A stretch of 64,000 nt of DNA. Origin: Ectocarpus siliculosus. Its lineage: Eukaryota; Sar; Phaeophyceae; Ectocarpales; Ectocarpaceae. The DNA is taken from the NCBI GenBank assembly GCA_000310025.1, contig FN649739.1, positions 1 through 64,000 on the forward strand, read 5' to 3'. The translations under genes and the position numbers were made by a program. The notes under the pieces were generated by a model that made no database searches, was not told the origin of the DNA, and saw nothing but the letters and a program-made list of their open reading frames with translations. Positions 1 through 10,600 of this stretch are shown here, piece after piece. Position 1 is the stretch's first letter. Each line of letters begins with the position of its first letter.

Positions 1-1070
1 ACACGTGACAAAATGGGGGCCCTAACCCTAACCCTGACAAAATGGGGGCCCTAACCCCAGGCATACACAGTGACAACAGCGATTCAATCTCCAACCCTGT
101 TTTCTGTGACACGTGACAAAATGGGGGCCCTAACCCAAGACATACACTGTGAAAACAGGGAGTCAATCTCCAACCCTGTTTTCAATCTCCAACCCTGTTT
201 TCTGTGACACGTGACACAATGGGGGCCCTAACCCCAGGTATACACAGTGACAACAGCGATTCAATCTCCAACCTTGTTTTCAATCTCCAACCCTGTTTTC
301 TGTGACACGTGACAAAATGGGGGCCCTAAGCCAAGACATACACTGTGAAAACAGGGAGTCAATCTCCAACCCTGTTTTCAATCTCCAACCCTGTTTTCTG
401 TGACACGTGACAAAATGGGGGCCCTAACCCAGGCATACACAGTGACAACAGCGATTCAATCTCCAACCCTGTTTTCAATCTCCAACCCTGTTTTCTGTGA
501 CACTTGACAAAATTGGGGCCCTAACCCTAACTCTAACCCTAACTTCAATCTCCAACCCTGTTTTCTGTGGCACGTGACAAAACTGGGGCCCTAACCCTAA
601 CCCCAACCCTTACCCTAACCCTAACCCTAACCCTGTTTTCTGTGGCACGTGACAAAATAGGGGCCCTAACCCCAGGCATACACAGTGACAACAGCGATTC
701 AATCTCCAACCCTGTTTTCAATCTCCAACCCTGTTTTCTGTGACACGTGACAAAATGGGGGCCCTAAGCCAAGACATACACTGTGAAAACAGGGAGTCAA
801 TCTCCAACCCTGTTTTCAATCTCCAACCCTGTTTTCTGTGACACGTGACAAAATGGGGGCCCTAACCCAAGGCATACACAGTGACAACAGCGATTCAATC
901 TCCAACCCCGTTTTCAATCTCCAACCCTGTTTTCTGTGACACGTGACAAAATGGGGGCCCTAAGGGGGCCCTAACCCACGACATACACAGGAAAAGAGGA
1001 CTTCAATCTGAGATCCTGTTTTGAATCTCCAACCCTGTTTTCTGTGACACGTGACAAAAAGGGGGCCCTA
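1..1070. repeat. Subtelomeric tandem repeat array
   Basis: About eleven copies of a 95-100 base unit lie head to tail, with some shorter (70-76 base) copies between 404 and 645. Each unit begins with GACACGTGAC, continues through a GGGGGCCCTAA box, and ends in one or two CAATCTCCAACCCTGTTTT segments. Two unit types alternate: one has CAGGCATACACAGTGACAAC after the CCCTAA box, the other has AAGACATACACTGTGAAAAC. The unit holds two palindromes, CACGTG and GGGCCC. The array stops where retrotransposon coding sequence starts. Orientation (CCCTAA on the plus strand) fits a left chromosome end; that this is the true subtelomere is inferred. Confidence 0.9.
518..634. repeat. Telomere-like CCCTAA runs inside the array
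   Basis: Two runs of near-perfect CCCTAA repeats, at about 518-543 and 590-634, with variants such as ACTCTAACC and CCTTACC. Between them lies a degenerate array unit. These look like telomere tracts captured or seeded within the subtelomeric array. The TTAGGG-type repeat is the one most eukaryotes use. Confidence 0.8.
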
Positions 1071-1079
1071 AGTAGATTG

Positions 1080-2250
1080 CGATACCTCTACGACGCGATT
1101 CCGCGTCAGAGTGGTACCGGAGCCGTGTGTACAGCGCCTGGTGTAGCCCTTTTGGACTCGGGCTCACCTTCATCTTTCATTAGTGATGCTTTTCTCGAAG
1201 CCATGGAGGCGTCAGGAGCTGCATCTGTCCACAGTCGTCGTTCGGTGCCCGTTCGGCAGTGGGGTGGTGTTGGCTCTGGCAATGCTCTTGAAACCACCTC
1301 ATCCGTGCGGCTGTCCGTTCAATTTTTTTATGGTGATAGTGCCACCGCTTCGTTAGCGGTGTGGGTGTATATTGTCCCAGCTGCCACCATGGGTCACGCC
1401 CTCCTTCTTGGACGTGATAGTTGGATGCGTTTCAACTCTCGTTTGTCCACTACTTGGCCCACGCGGTCGGCAAGTGGACGCATTATGGAGAAACTTTCTC
1501 TGTCATCGGATTTTGTGGCGGGAGCTTCCGCGTATGTCGCTGGACCCTCCGCCCCCGGGGCATCTTGCTTCCTGCGGTACGCCGGCAGGAAGGGTGTCTC
1601 CCTTTCCGATAAACCCACGTTGACGAGGGTGAACCTCGTTCGCAACTCTGGCACTCCCGCTCTCACCGGCAACTATCTTGTCACGTTTTTACCGAAACAC
1701 GGCGCCCTCTCGGCGTCGGACGCGTTTGTTTCGGACGGGCCTCAACACATCCCATTGGCAGGGTGCGCCGAGTTGGAGCCAGGTGAGGTGCTTGGAGTGG
1801 CGACTGCCCCACTTGTGCAGATTCCGCTTGCGTCGATTGATCCTACACCGAAGACGGCCAAGGGCGTTGGGTTGAGTGACCCTCCGCCGCCAGCCCCTTC
1901 CGAGGATGGGCCGCCGTCTCGCGTGAATTCTTTGCATTTCAACATCCCGGTTGCGGATCCGGAGATCTCGGACTCTCCCGCGGCCTCACTGCCGCCGAAA
2001 CCGCCACCGGACCTGTCGGAACGCCTCTCAGAAGCGCAGCGAGTGAGTTTTCGCGAGTTGTGGCAACGTTTGCCTGCACATTTGCACGATGTCACTTGTG
2101 ATTTACATGACTCGGGTTGGACCCCGCAAGCCATCAACAGCCTGGCGGATGTGCTGTGTGACTTTTCGGATGTGTTTTCGCGGTCACCGTCCGATTTCGG
2201 TTGCTGTTGCGTGAAACCGTTTCGTTTGGAAGTGCCCCCGGGCACGAAAC
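1080..2250 (+). pseudogene. Retrotransposon pol: aspartic protease region (broken)
   Basis: The open frame runs into this region from the repeat array, so its first codons are repeat DNA and the original start is lost. The retropepsin active site appears as LLDSGS near 1150, with Asp-Ser-Gly. The matching C-terminal motif of the fold is seen as HALLLGRDSW near 1396-1425. After the protease comes a Pro/Ser-rich linker of about 200 residues (1800-2040), followed by the lead-in to reverse transcriptase. The frame is lost near 2250, and the downstream polymerase continues in another frame. In Ty3/gypsy elements this protease matures the Gag-Pol polyprotein. Confidence 0.8.
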
Positions 2251-2925
2251 CGTTGGACTCGGTCCCTATAGGCTCAACCCTCTGGTGGAGAAAAAGATCG
2301 ATGCAATTCTCGATGAATACCTTGCTGCCGGTCTTCTTCAGCACTCGCAATCGCCGTGGGCGAGCCCACTGGTTGTCATGCCTAAAAAGGACGGCAGTCT
2401 GCGTTTGACCGTGAACTACAAAAAGCTTAACAAATTGTGCAGCCTTGGTCAACAACCGCAGCCGCGAGGTGACCACATCATCGATTCCCTGCACAAGGGC
2501 AAGGTGTTTTCCATTTTCGATCTCAACTCCGCTTTCCACCAAATCAGCGTCGAAGGGGACACGGTTCAGCTTATGGCGTTTTCTACGCCCACGCAACTTT
2601 TCGAGTGGCTCCGCATGCCTCAAGGAAGCTCCGTGGCACCGTCGTGGTTCACCATGGTCATCAACGAAGTGGTTAAAGGTCTGGACCATGTGCTTGCATA
2701 CCTGGACGATGTGATTGTGTTTGACGCCGACCCCATCCAACATGTCGCCAACATGCGGTTATTTTTGGAGCGTTTGCGCAAGTACAACCTCAAGCTTTCT
2801 CCTTTCAAGAGTCGCGTCGGCGCTAAGGAGTCCGTTAGGTCACACCATCTCCCCTGCGGGTGTTAGTCCTCGTGCCGATAAGGTCGAAGCCCTCACAAAA
2901 ATGCCGCTGCCTAATAACAGCTGCC
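2201..2925 (+). pseudogene. Retrotransposon pol: reverse transcriptase (broken)
   Basis: The palm and finger motifs of a Ty3/gypsy reverse transcriptase occur in order: the SPWASPLVVMPKKDGSLR block near 2350, FDLNSAFHQI near 2517, MPQGSSVAP near 2615, and the catalytic YLDDVIVF (YxDD-type) near 2698-2721. The frame shifts near 2830, just after the thumb-proximal KYNLKLSP block. The next conserved piece, GHTISPAGV, is read in another frame near 2837-2865. Another shift near 2930 restores the original frame for RNase H. The protein cannot be made as one chain from this copy. Confidence 0.88.
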
Positions 2926-2929
2926 TTCC

Positions 2930-3450
2930 TTGCTGGGTGGGCTTTCGTATTACCGCAAATTCATCAAGGGTCTGGCCATGCGCGTGAAACCACTCACAGA
3001 CCTTTTGCGTAAGGACGCGAAGTTTTGTTTTACGCCGGCTATGGCGGATACTGTCAAAGAACTCTTGGCGAAACTGTCCGAACCTCCGGTTCTGGCTTTC
3101 CCGGATTGGGACGCTGTCGCGGATGGCAGCCGCCCTCTCCGGCTTTGCTGTGACGCCTGTGTGGATGGTTTTGGTGCGGCCCTTGAACAGGAACAGGCCG
3201 ATGGTTCCATCCGCCCCATTATGTTCGTTGGCCGCGCTACGCTCGAATCCGAGCGCAATTGGACAGTGCTCGACTTGGAGGCTGGAAGTATCGTGTGGGC
3301 AATCGAACGCCTACGCGGTTAGTTTTGGTCTACGCACTTTCTGATTTATTCGGATCACAAGGCTTTGGAGAGCATCGTCAAGGTGGGTGAATACAACGCC
3401 CGCGTCTAACGTTGGCTCGAGTTCCTTTCCTCGTTCAATTACACCCTTGT
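2930..3450 (+). pseudogene. Retrotransposon pol: connection and RNase H (broken)
   Basis: The frame opens with the tether motif LSYYRKFIKGLA (near 2937), followed by RNase H. The first catalytic Asp is in RLCCDACVDGFGAAL (near 3150) and the Glu in VLDLEAGSI (near 3265). A TAG at 3320 cuts the frame before the third motif, IYSDHKALESIV (near 3344-3380), and a further TAA follows near 3409. The segment ends where an 18-base telomere-like tract interrupts the gene. The family role is to remove the RNA strand during reverse transcription. Confidence 0.85.
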
Positions 3451-3468
3451 CTAACCCTAACCCTAACC
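3451..3468. repeat. Telomere-like insert inside retrotransposon pol
   Basis: Three CTAACC-type repeats (CTAACCCTAACCCTAACC) sit between the RNase H end (NYTLV) and the usual pre-integrase motif NADFLSRLP. They replace the short Arg/Lys-Gly stretch normally found there and introduce a stop. Nothing else in the element resembles telomere DNA, so these bases look inserted. Confidence 0.75.
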
Positions 3469-5812
3469 GCAAAGGCACTGCCAAAGCCAATGCGGATTTT
3501 CTTTCGCGGTTGCCCTTGCCGGCAACCGACGCGGATAGACACGGTGACACCAGTATCGCAGTCGATGACGCCGCGGGCGTTTATCTCATTCGTGCGTGCG
3601 GACGGAGTTATCACTCTAGTTCGACGCCGAACATCGGCTTGGGTGGGCTTGACATTGACGATCAACGAGCCGCGTTGGCACACGCGCCTTTGACGGAGGA
3701 TGACTTTGGGGACTTCCGCCGTTTTGGGCCACAAATGGTCCTGCCGGTTCCGTCGCCCTCCTCCGTAGTTGACTCGTCGAAATTTTCGCCGCCTGGTGTT
3801 TTCGCTGTCGTTTGCGATGCAGCCCCCGAGAGTTCTGTGCCCGATGGACCTCCTCCGGCTTCTGTTTCTGCGGAGCCAGACGTCCCTCCCTCGTCCACCG
3901 TCGGAACCTCCTCAGCTGCCCTGTCGCTTTCGCGTGGCCCTCTGATTTTTTCTCGTACTCGGGCGAGAACGAATTCGGCCTCGGGCATGGCTCACAGCCG
4001 TCCCAATTATTTTCCGAAACAACCACGGGCCGTTGTGGTGCCCAGAACGCCGCGGCCTCCTCGAACGCCGGCCCGGTCGAGCGGTGCCGCGCGGTCTACG
4101 AGAACCGTGGGTAGCCCTACTTCTGGCCCGCTGCCTTCTTCGGCGCCGGCTGAATTGCCGTCGCCACCGCCGCCCGCGGCGCCCATGCCGCCAGTGTTGT
4201 CGCCCGCGGGTACTAGCCCTGCGGCTCCCGTGGTGCCGCCCACGGCCGCTGAGGAAGCTCACCTCCGCGACTGTGTGCATACATTCTCGCATGCCGATTG
4301 GGCCCGAGAACGAATGTCAGAAAACGATGGTACGCGATTGTTGGTGCGAAAGTCTGCCCCACTGCCTCCCTGTAGTTCGGGCGGGCGTAGCACTCGCCTC
4401 CCGCCTTCGAAGACTCCGCGCATATACGTGCCTATGCTATTGCGACCTTGGGTCCTACAAGCATGTCACGCCACCGCGTCTTTTCACCTGGGCACCGCTC
4501 GGACTTTACGTATGTTGGAGCGATTTTTCTGGTGGATTGGGATGGATTTGTCCGTTCGTTGGTGGCTTCGGCATTGTTTAATTTGCCAAGCGCGCAAGAC
4601 TTCCCGGCAAACGTGTCGCTGGCTTACGCTCACTCTGTCCCTCCCGAATGGGCCGGGTATGGTAGTGAGCGTCGATTGTTTTGGGCCATTGCCGGTGACG
4701 TTCCGTGGGAATGCATATATACTTTTGTTTACGGATCGTTTCAGTCGACGGGCAGATATGTATGCCACTACCAAGGCGGAATTTACCGCTAAGGGAACGG
4801 CTAACATTTTCGTCAACCGCTACATGGCGTTGTGGGGTTGTCCGGTGACTCTTCTTTCGGATAACGGTATGCAATCTTGTTCCAAGTTGTCCATGGCTAT
4901 TTACGAGGTGATGAAGACCAAGAAAGTCACCACCAGTTCCTACCACCCCCAAACTAACGGTGGGGCCGAGCGTGTTAACCACATCATGGCTCAAATGCTT
5001 GCTGTTGTGGTCAATGAGCGTCAAGACGATTGGGACGTCCATCTTCCCCATGTCGAGTTTGCATACAACAACTCGGTAAACACCGCCACAGGTTTGGCGC
5101 CAAATGAAGTGCATATTGGACGGTTGCCCCGTCTCCCGCTTTCTGTTTTGGACCACCCTAGAGTGGGTGGCCATCAAAGTTTGGATCGAGACCAGCTCGC
5201 TTTCTGCAATCTTGCGGTGGAATGCCAGAGACGAGCTTATGCGTTGGTGCGGGAACAACATGCGATTGCGGTGTCGCGTGTCGAACGTCGGAACTCTGCA
5301 CTGTTGGACGGTCTGCGTCAGATCCCGAAGTACGAAGTTGGTCGTTGGGCTTGGGTCTACAACTCCGCCGCTACTATTCGGCAGGGTGTGCGGAAACACA
5401 CCGATGATTTGGTGCTCAAAGCGAAGCTTTCGCTCAACTACACCGGACCGTATAAAATCCTTGCTGTTGGCCCGGCCAAAGCGGAGGATTCACCGGATGG
5501 AAAACCTGTGGAGCGCAAACTTCTCTACCTGGACCTGCCGTCAGGCATGCTGGGACCAGAATCCCGCAAACGTGTCTCAGTCTTGCGGTGCAAACCGTGT
5601 ACCAACCCATACGACACGGATGACCTGCATAAGTATATGCCGGCCAATCTGTCGAAATATGTTTTGCACTCGTGTAGTAACAAGTCTCCCCCGTATAATT
5701 TGACTGCTGACGATATTTTAGCGGAGTCTAGTCGTCTGTCTGTTGAGAATATTTCAGGACACCAAATTGTACATGGACGCGGTGGTGTGGTAGCCGTCTT
5801 GTACCTGACTCA
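3469..5812 (+). pseudogene. Retrotransposon pol: integrase with long Pro-rich linker
   Basis: After NADFLSRLP comes a Pro/Ala/Ser-rich stretch of roughly 250 residues (about 3600-4290), unusually long between RNase H and integrase. The integrase zinc-binding HHCC module is near 4460-4590 (CHATASFHLG and CLICQ). The catalytic core has Asp in VDCFGPLP (near 4670), Asp in SDNG (near 4858) and Glu in NGGAERVN (near 4955), giving the DDE triad. A GPY/F module is visible as NYTGPYKI near 5437. This long stretch is a single open frame, so it is the best preserved part of the element. The frame breaks near 5810 inside the chromodomain. Confidence 0.88.
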
Positions 5813-6358
5813 TTGGATTGGTTTGTTGACACACCGTCGTGGGAAAGGGAGCCTGATTTGGAGGAATACAGAAAACACATTCTGCTTTACTGGTCTGGTA
5901 TCGCTAGTCAGTGCGTACAAGGAAACCGAGCTTATCGTAATACTCGGATACCTTCGGCCGACCGAGAACTTGCTCGGAATCAGGCCGAACGTTTCTTTGC
6001 TCCTGGGTAAGAGTTGGTTTCGCGTGACACTTGGTTGGCTCGCTTCTCTGTTTCTGTTTTGCCTGTCGGAGCCCACATTTGGTACAAAGCTTTGGATGGA
6101 CTTTGGTGGCTTGGGCAGATTAGTAGTTTCGTAACAGGCCAGTACGTTGTTCGATTTTTGGACACTCCCGGCCCTCGAAAGCTTTCTCTCCCGGAGTATA
6201 GTTACCCCACGGTTTTGGATGCTCCTTGTGGTTCTTGGTGCTTGCAAAAACACCGTACTCGTGGTTTGACCAACCCTTCCACGGATGATGGCGTTATGTC
6301 GCGAACACCAGGCGTTGTGGCACAGCTGGCTGTTGCCCCATCTGGATCTGTGCTTTGA
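5740..6358 (+). pseudogene. Retrotransposon integrase tail: chromodomain plus Tudor-like module
   Basis: The chromodomain starts in the integrase frame (LYLTHW near 5800) and continues after a frameshift as PSWEREPDLEEYRKH (from about 5831), with the aromatic and acidic residues typical of the fold. An in-frame TAA near 6008 separates it from a second module with WYKALDGLWWLGQI and YVVRFLDTPGPRK (near 6080-6180), a Tudor/Agenet-like pattern. In chromoviruses the integrase chromodomain guides insertion to marked chromatin. The second domain call is a motif impression only. Confidence 0.6.
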
Positions 6359-7615
6359 TATCATGCCTACGGGCCGCTACATGTTTTTTATGTTTTGTTC
6401 TGTACATCGTACGCAGTGGTACGCTAGCGCATGTATGGGTGGTGTGAGCTTCTTCTATCGTTGCAATAGTCACCCCGGCCTTTGCGTGCCCAACGCGACC
6501 GAACCCCGTTTTGATTCAGACTGGTTCCGTCGTTGGCGATGTGATTCTCAGTAATCACTGTGTGGTGTGGGGATGGTTTGGAGTATTCGTCGGGGATGAA
6601 CTATTTTCTCCGACCCTAGTTGCTTTCATTTTATCTTACTTTTTGTCTGATTTGGAAAGTCGCATCTTCGATCTTTATTTGAGGTTGAGTATTGGATTGA
6701 AGATAAAGTATCTGCATCTACGACTTCCCAGGGTGGGCTAATGTAATGGAGCAACTAGTGTATTTGCATCGTACGAGCGTTTCATGAACGTTGTATGAGC
6801 GCTTATTGGATATTTTGAATTTCTTTGGATATGGATACTTGGCGACGTTGAGGGGTATTGAAGTAGCTTGAAGGAAGATCAAAATCCCAGCACCGCTCCC
6901 TCACTCTCCGAGTGGGCGCTGAGCGGACCTGGTCTAAGAAGGCTAAAACAAGAGATCAAACAACAACTGTGAGTACCCGAAGCCAGGAGCAACGAACTTG
7001 CTCTTTTCCCTCTTTTATTTCTCTGTTCCTCCATAACACCGCCCTGTGCGAGAATCAACGATTGCTGTTTTTCGCGATGCCTCCCGACTGGTCTTGTATG
7101 TCTGTTGTAAAATTTCTGGACCTCTTGCGTTTGTTTTCAAAATTCGTCAACAACAAAATTGGTCTTCTTCCCCCCCTTAAGGACCCGGTCATGATCACAC
7201 AAACAGGGTTCGTACTGCCAAAGTTGTTCTTCATCCCATTTCAAAATATGCTCTGCACGAAACACAAAGTCCGATCTCACTATGGAAACAGTGAAATACT
7301 GTAGTGGGATAAGACAAACGGTTAGACTGTGAAACACATACCATCGGTCCATGCGGTTTCAATCCGTCTGCTACACGACAAAGCTACAAATAGAATGCGA
7401 TCAACCAAAAAGAACCAGGCACCATTCTCCCGCACTGCAACACAAACGAGAACCACCCCACTCCCCCAAGGTTGCCCAAACTATTTCTACGTTCTCATGC
7501 TGGGCTAGTTGGTGACATGGTTGCTGCTATAGGAATGGGGCAACGTGGTTACGTGGAAGTCCGCACCAAAACGAACACGGAAAAGAACACGAAAAAAATA
7601 ACTTCCCGTTCTTAA
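6359..7615. other. Spacer between retrotransposon and SppA gene
   Basis: No gene is supported here. The first 400 bases hold a few short frames that may be decayed 3' parts of the retrotransposon (LTR or untranslated region). The rest, up to the SppA stop codon at 7616, is low in coding signal. The last few hundred bases should contain the SppA 3' untranslated region and polyadenylation site, but I could not place them. Confidence 0.5.
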
Positions 7616-10600
7616 CTATTCAAACACGGCCTCCACATCTATCTCGAGGTCGCCTTGGCCGGCCCTGACCCTCTCGTTCGGCATCTTCCCCTTAGCAAGA
7701 TCGTTGGCCGATGCGAGGAGTGATAATGTAGAAAATAACGCTTCCATTGCGTCCACGCCGACGATTGCATACGCCAGAGCGAAGATCGCGCTGCGCACGC
7801 CACCGGTCGACTCGGTCACGGAGTCTCCTCCCCCCGAAATAAATACTGTGGCGGCCTAACATTGCAGTCGAGACAGAAAACAACGGAAGAGAGGATGGCT
7901 GTCACACTAAAATAACCCCGTGAATGCTCCCAGAAAAATTTCGGGCAACCAATAGTGCTAAGGATATACACATGTCTTTGTAACGTATTGGACGGTATTT
8001 TAGGCGTCGAAAGATAGACACTACCGCAGTATTAGAAAAAGGGACTCCACGAACAAGTCAATGAAGCTTGAACCAACCACCGACCATTGTTCAGTGCTGA
8101 AGGTGTGCGACAGACCAGGGCGTCTGAGGGCGCATGAACGTCAAGTGTGGTGGTACTAGCGCGAGCTTTCCGAAACAAAAAATAAACCCCAGCTCCTAAT
8201 CGGCTCGGAAACGAAACAACCTACTGTATGAGGGTTCAGGTTCAAAGCGGGTGATATTCGGCGAAAGTCGCTGGTCACCGTACTCACGCGCCACGAGCGA
8301 AAACATTCCATTTTCGAAGAAACATACTCCGGCTGTAAAGAAGGTTTTGTCTAACCTGGACAAGCGACCTCCGCTCCGCCTCGACTACGCGCGCATCCTC
8401 CGGGAGACCCCCTGCTTTCCTGCGCAAGGGCCGGATTCAAAGCGGTGGACAGACAATAAGATTTCGGCGCACCCTCCACACAAATTTTGTACCAGGCGAG
8501 AGGCACAACACAGACGTGAGTTTAGAGGTCGTGGTCTCCAGAAACCGGTCACCCCGGTGGTCTCGTGGTTGACACCTCGCAAGCCTGAGAAATAGCAGAG
8601 CAGGTTGCGAGTCATGGTTCTTTCTCTGCAGCGAAAAACAATTTGTGATTGCCGTGGACAACGACGAAACCGTGGGTATACACACTCCAATTTAACGGGC
8701 CGGAAGGAGGGGCGGCTGAAACTTGTTGCATGAAAATAATATAATAATCAAGTCAGAATCGCAGGAGGGATACGTAGGCAAAATATACACCCATATAGAA
8801 AAAAACAAAGGCACTTGTACTACAACTCCCTCCTGTGAGACCCTAAGCTGACAATCAAACAATACATTGGGCTAGGGTCAGGCCATAGTCGCGACCGTTT
8901 CCTCCTTTGTCAAGGGAAGGGGAAAAAATGCTCAATATATCGGCGTCGTCCAACCCGATGCAGGTTACCCTCGCTTGATTTCTGCCTGGATTCGGTGAAT
9001 CCAAAATGACGATGACCCTTGTATGCGTATAGAGCATCGATTGGTGATATGTTGGCTTCTGAGGGTACTTGGGTACGAGGTCCGATCTGGGAAAGATTTG
9101 CGTTTGGGGTATGCTGTGGGGGGTCCACGTCCGGGGGAATGGCCAGAGACAGCACGCCCATGTGTTCAGGTAGCTTGTATATGTACTGAAAGTAGTACGT
9201 TGTGTGTTCTGTCATCATCGTTCAGTCCTGGGACAACAGAGTTCCCGTGCTTGACCTCTAACCTCTGCGCGAAGGCGCCGAGGAGCGCTAGCAAGGAGGA
9301 AGATAGATTGGACCCTCTTCGGCACAATAGTTTGGTGGTGCTCCGAAACGAGGTAGCTATGCTACACAGGCCATTGTCCGGAAAATAGTTAGGGACACCT
9401 CAGCGTTACCCCGGTAGTTGTCGAGTCAACCGGGAACAAAATGCGAGATCCCATCCCACACACAAAAAGAAGCCAGGAGAAACAGATGTAACGCTCAATG
9501 AATTCTCGTACATGCACCGAAACACGCCCGCTGTGCCCCAAACCCTTTCGAAGGTGAAGCACAGCAGCAACATTCAACCTGGCGCCCGCTCTGGCTGCAA
9601 CAAAGATTAGTCTTGACGATGCGCTCTTCACGCCATTGGAAAACCTCACCACTCCGGGTGCAAATAGGATAGGTGGGAGTCTTTGCTGCAGCCGTCACAG
9701 CAGACAGCGACGTCGAGGCGTTGGTGCTGTTGACGCAGTCGCCACATGAAACTCGGGAAGATAGGTGTGATGTATTTCGCCGGACAAAAATAAGGTGGTG
9801 GACGAGGGAAGAAAACAAACGACGACGCCTCCAGCACGCGAAACGAAAGAAGGCAAGAGACTGAGATGATGAGAAATGGTCCATCCACGCAAGACAGCTG
9901 TGCCTCTGCCACTTTCCACAACGCGCTATGGCTTCCATCTAGTGCATATTCGTGTCTGCAACCGTCCGTTTATGCCGCCGGCAGTCCTGGTAGTGCGATC
10001 ATTAGGCGGTACTGCTATAGCAGGGCGAGTGTATCACGGCGAGTGTGTGTTTCTCCGCCGTTGGTGTGCATGTATTTGACAATCCATCGGGAAGCGGATT
10101 CACCAATCTTGAAGATCTGCGCTGTGATATTCCAGATACGTGAATGAATTGCGGAATCCTCCATCGTCGCTACCTTGAAGCAGGGTGTCTCGCGACAGGA
10201 TGGCGTTTGATTGAAACGGTATCCATGGGTGGTGTAGAAAGAGTTGTGTGCAGTAGGTGGCCCGGTATAGTGGCATGTAGGGCCAAGAGGAGAACATGCC
10301 ACTATTCAGGGCAGTGCCACTATTCGATATATCGGGTTCATGTACATGTTGAGATTGTGACAAGATATTTTGTTGACACTATATCGGCAGTTCAACTATT
10401 CAAGCTGTATTGCGTTCCGCAGGGTGGAGGCGTATTCAATACAAAACTGGTCCATATTTCGTGCATTTTCTTGCTCGCGATGACAGCGCAACTCGACGTC
10501 TGACAAGCCACAACTAAATCTCTTCGCCAGTGCTTAGCATCAACGGAACAGACCACCGAACGTGCTGGTGCATGTGCCTGCGAAAATACCCAACACCATA

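Larger units (their letters stand above)
1071..6360 (+). mobile_element. Degenerate Ty3/gypsy LTR retrotransposon, 5' truncated
   Basis: The domain order protease, reverse transcriptase, RNase H, integrase, chromodomain is that of the Ty3/gypsy superfamily, chromovirus-like branch. No gag and no 5' LTR are present: the subtelomeric array runs straight into the protease region. The reading frame is broken by frameshifts near 2250, 2830, 2930 and 5810 and by stops near 3320, 3409, 3453 and 6008, so the copy is dead. I could not identify a 3' LTR, because there is no upstream copy to compare it with. The true 3' boundary may lie anywhere up to about 6900. Confidence 0.9.

Noticed and set aside
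1-1070. Possible CRISPR array
   Set aside because: Units are about 97 bases, nearly identical throughout, with no repeat-spacer pattern and with telomere-like runs; the host is eukaryotic.
1742-2743. 333-residue minus-strand frame
   Set aside because: Shadow of the retrotransposon pol; the sense strand carries the protease and reverse transcriptase motifs.
6359-6900. 3' LTR of the retrotransposon
   Set aside because: No upstream LTR remains for comparison and no clear polypurine tract or primer-site partner was seen.
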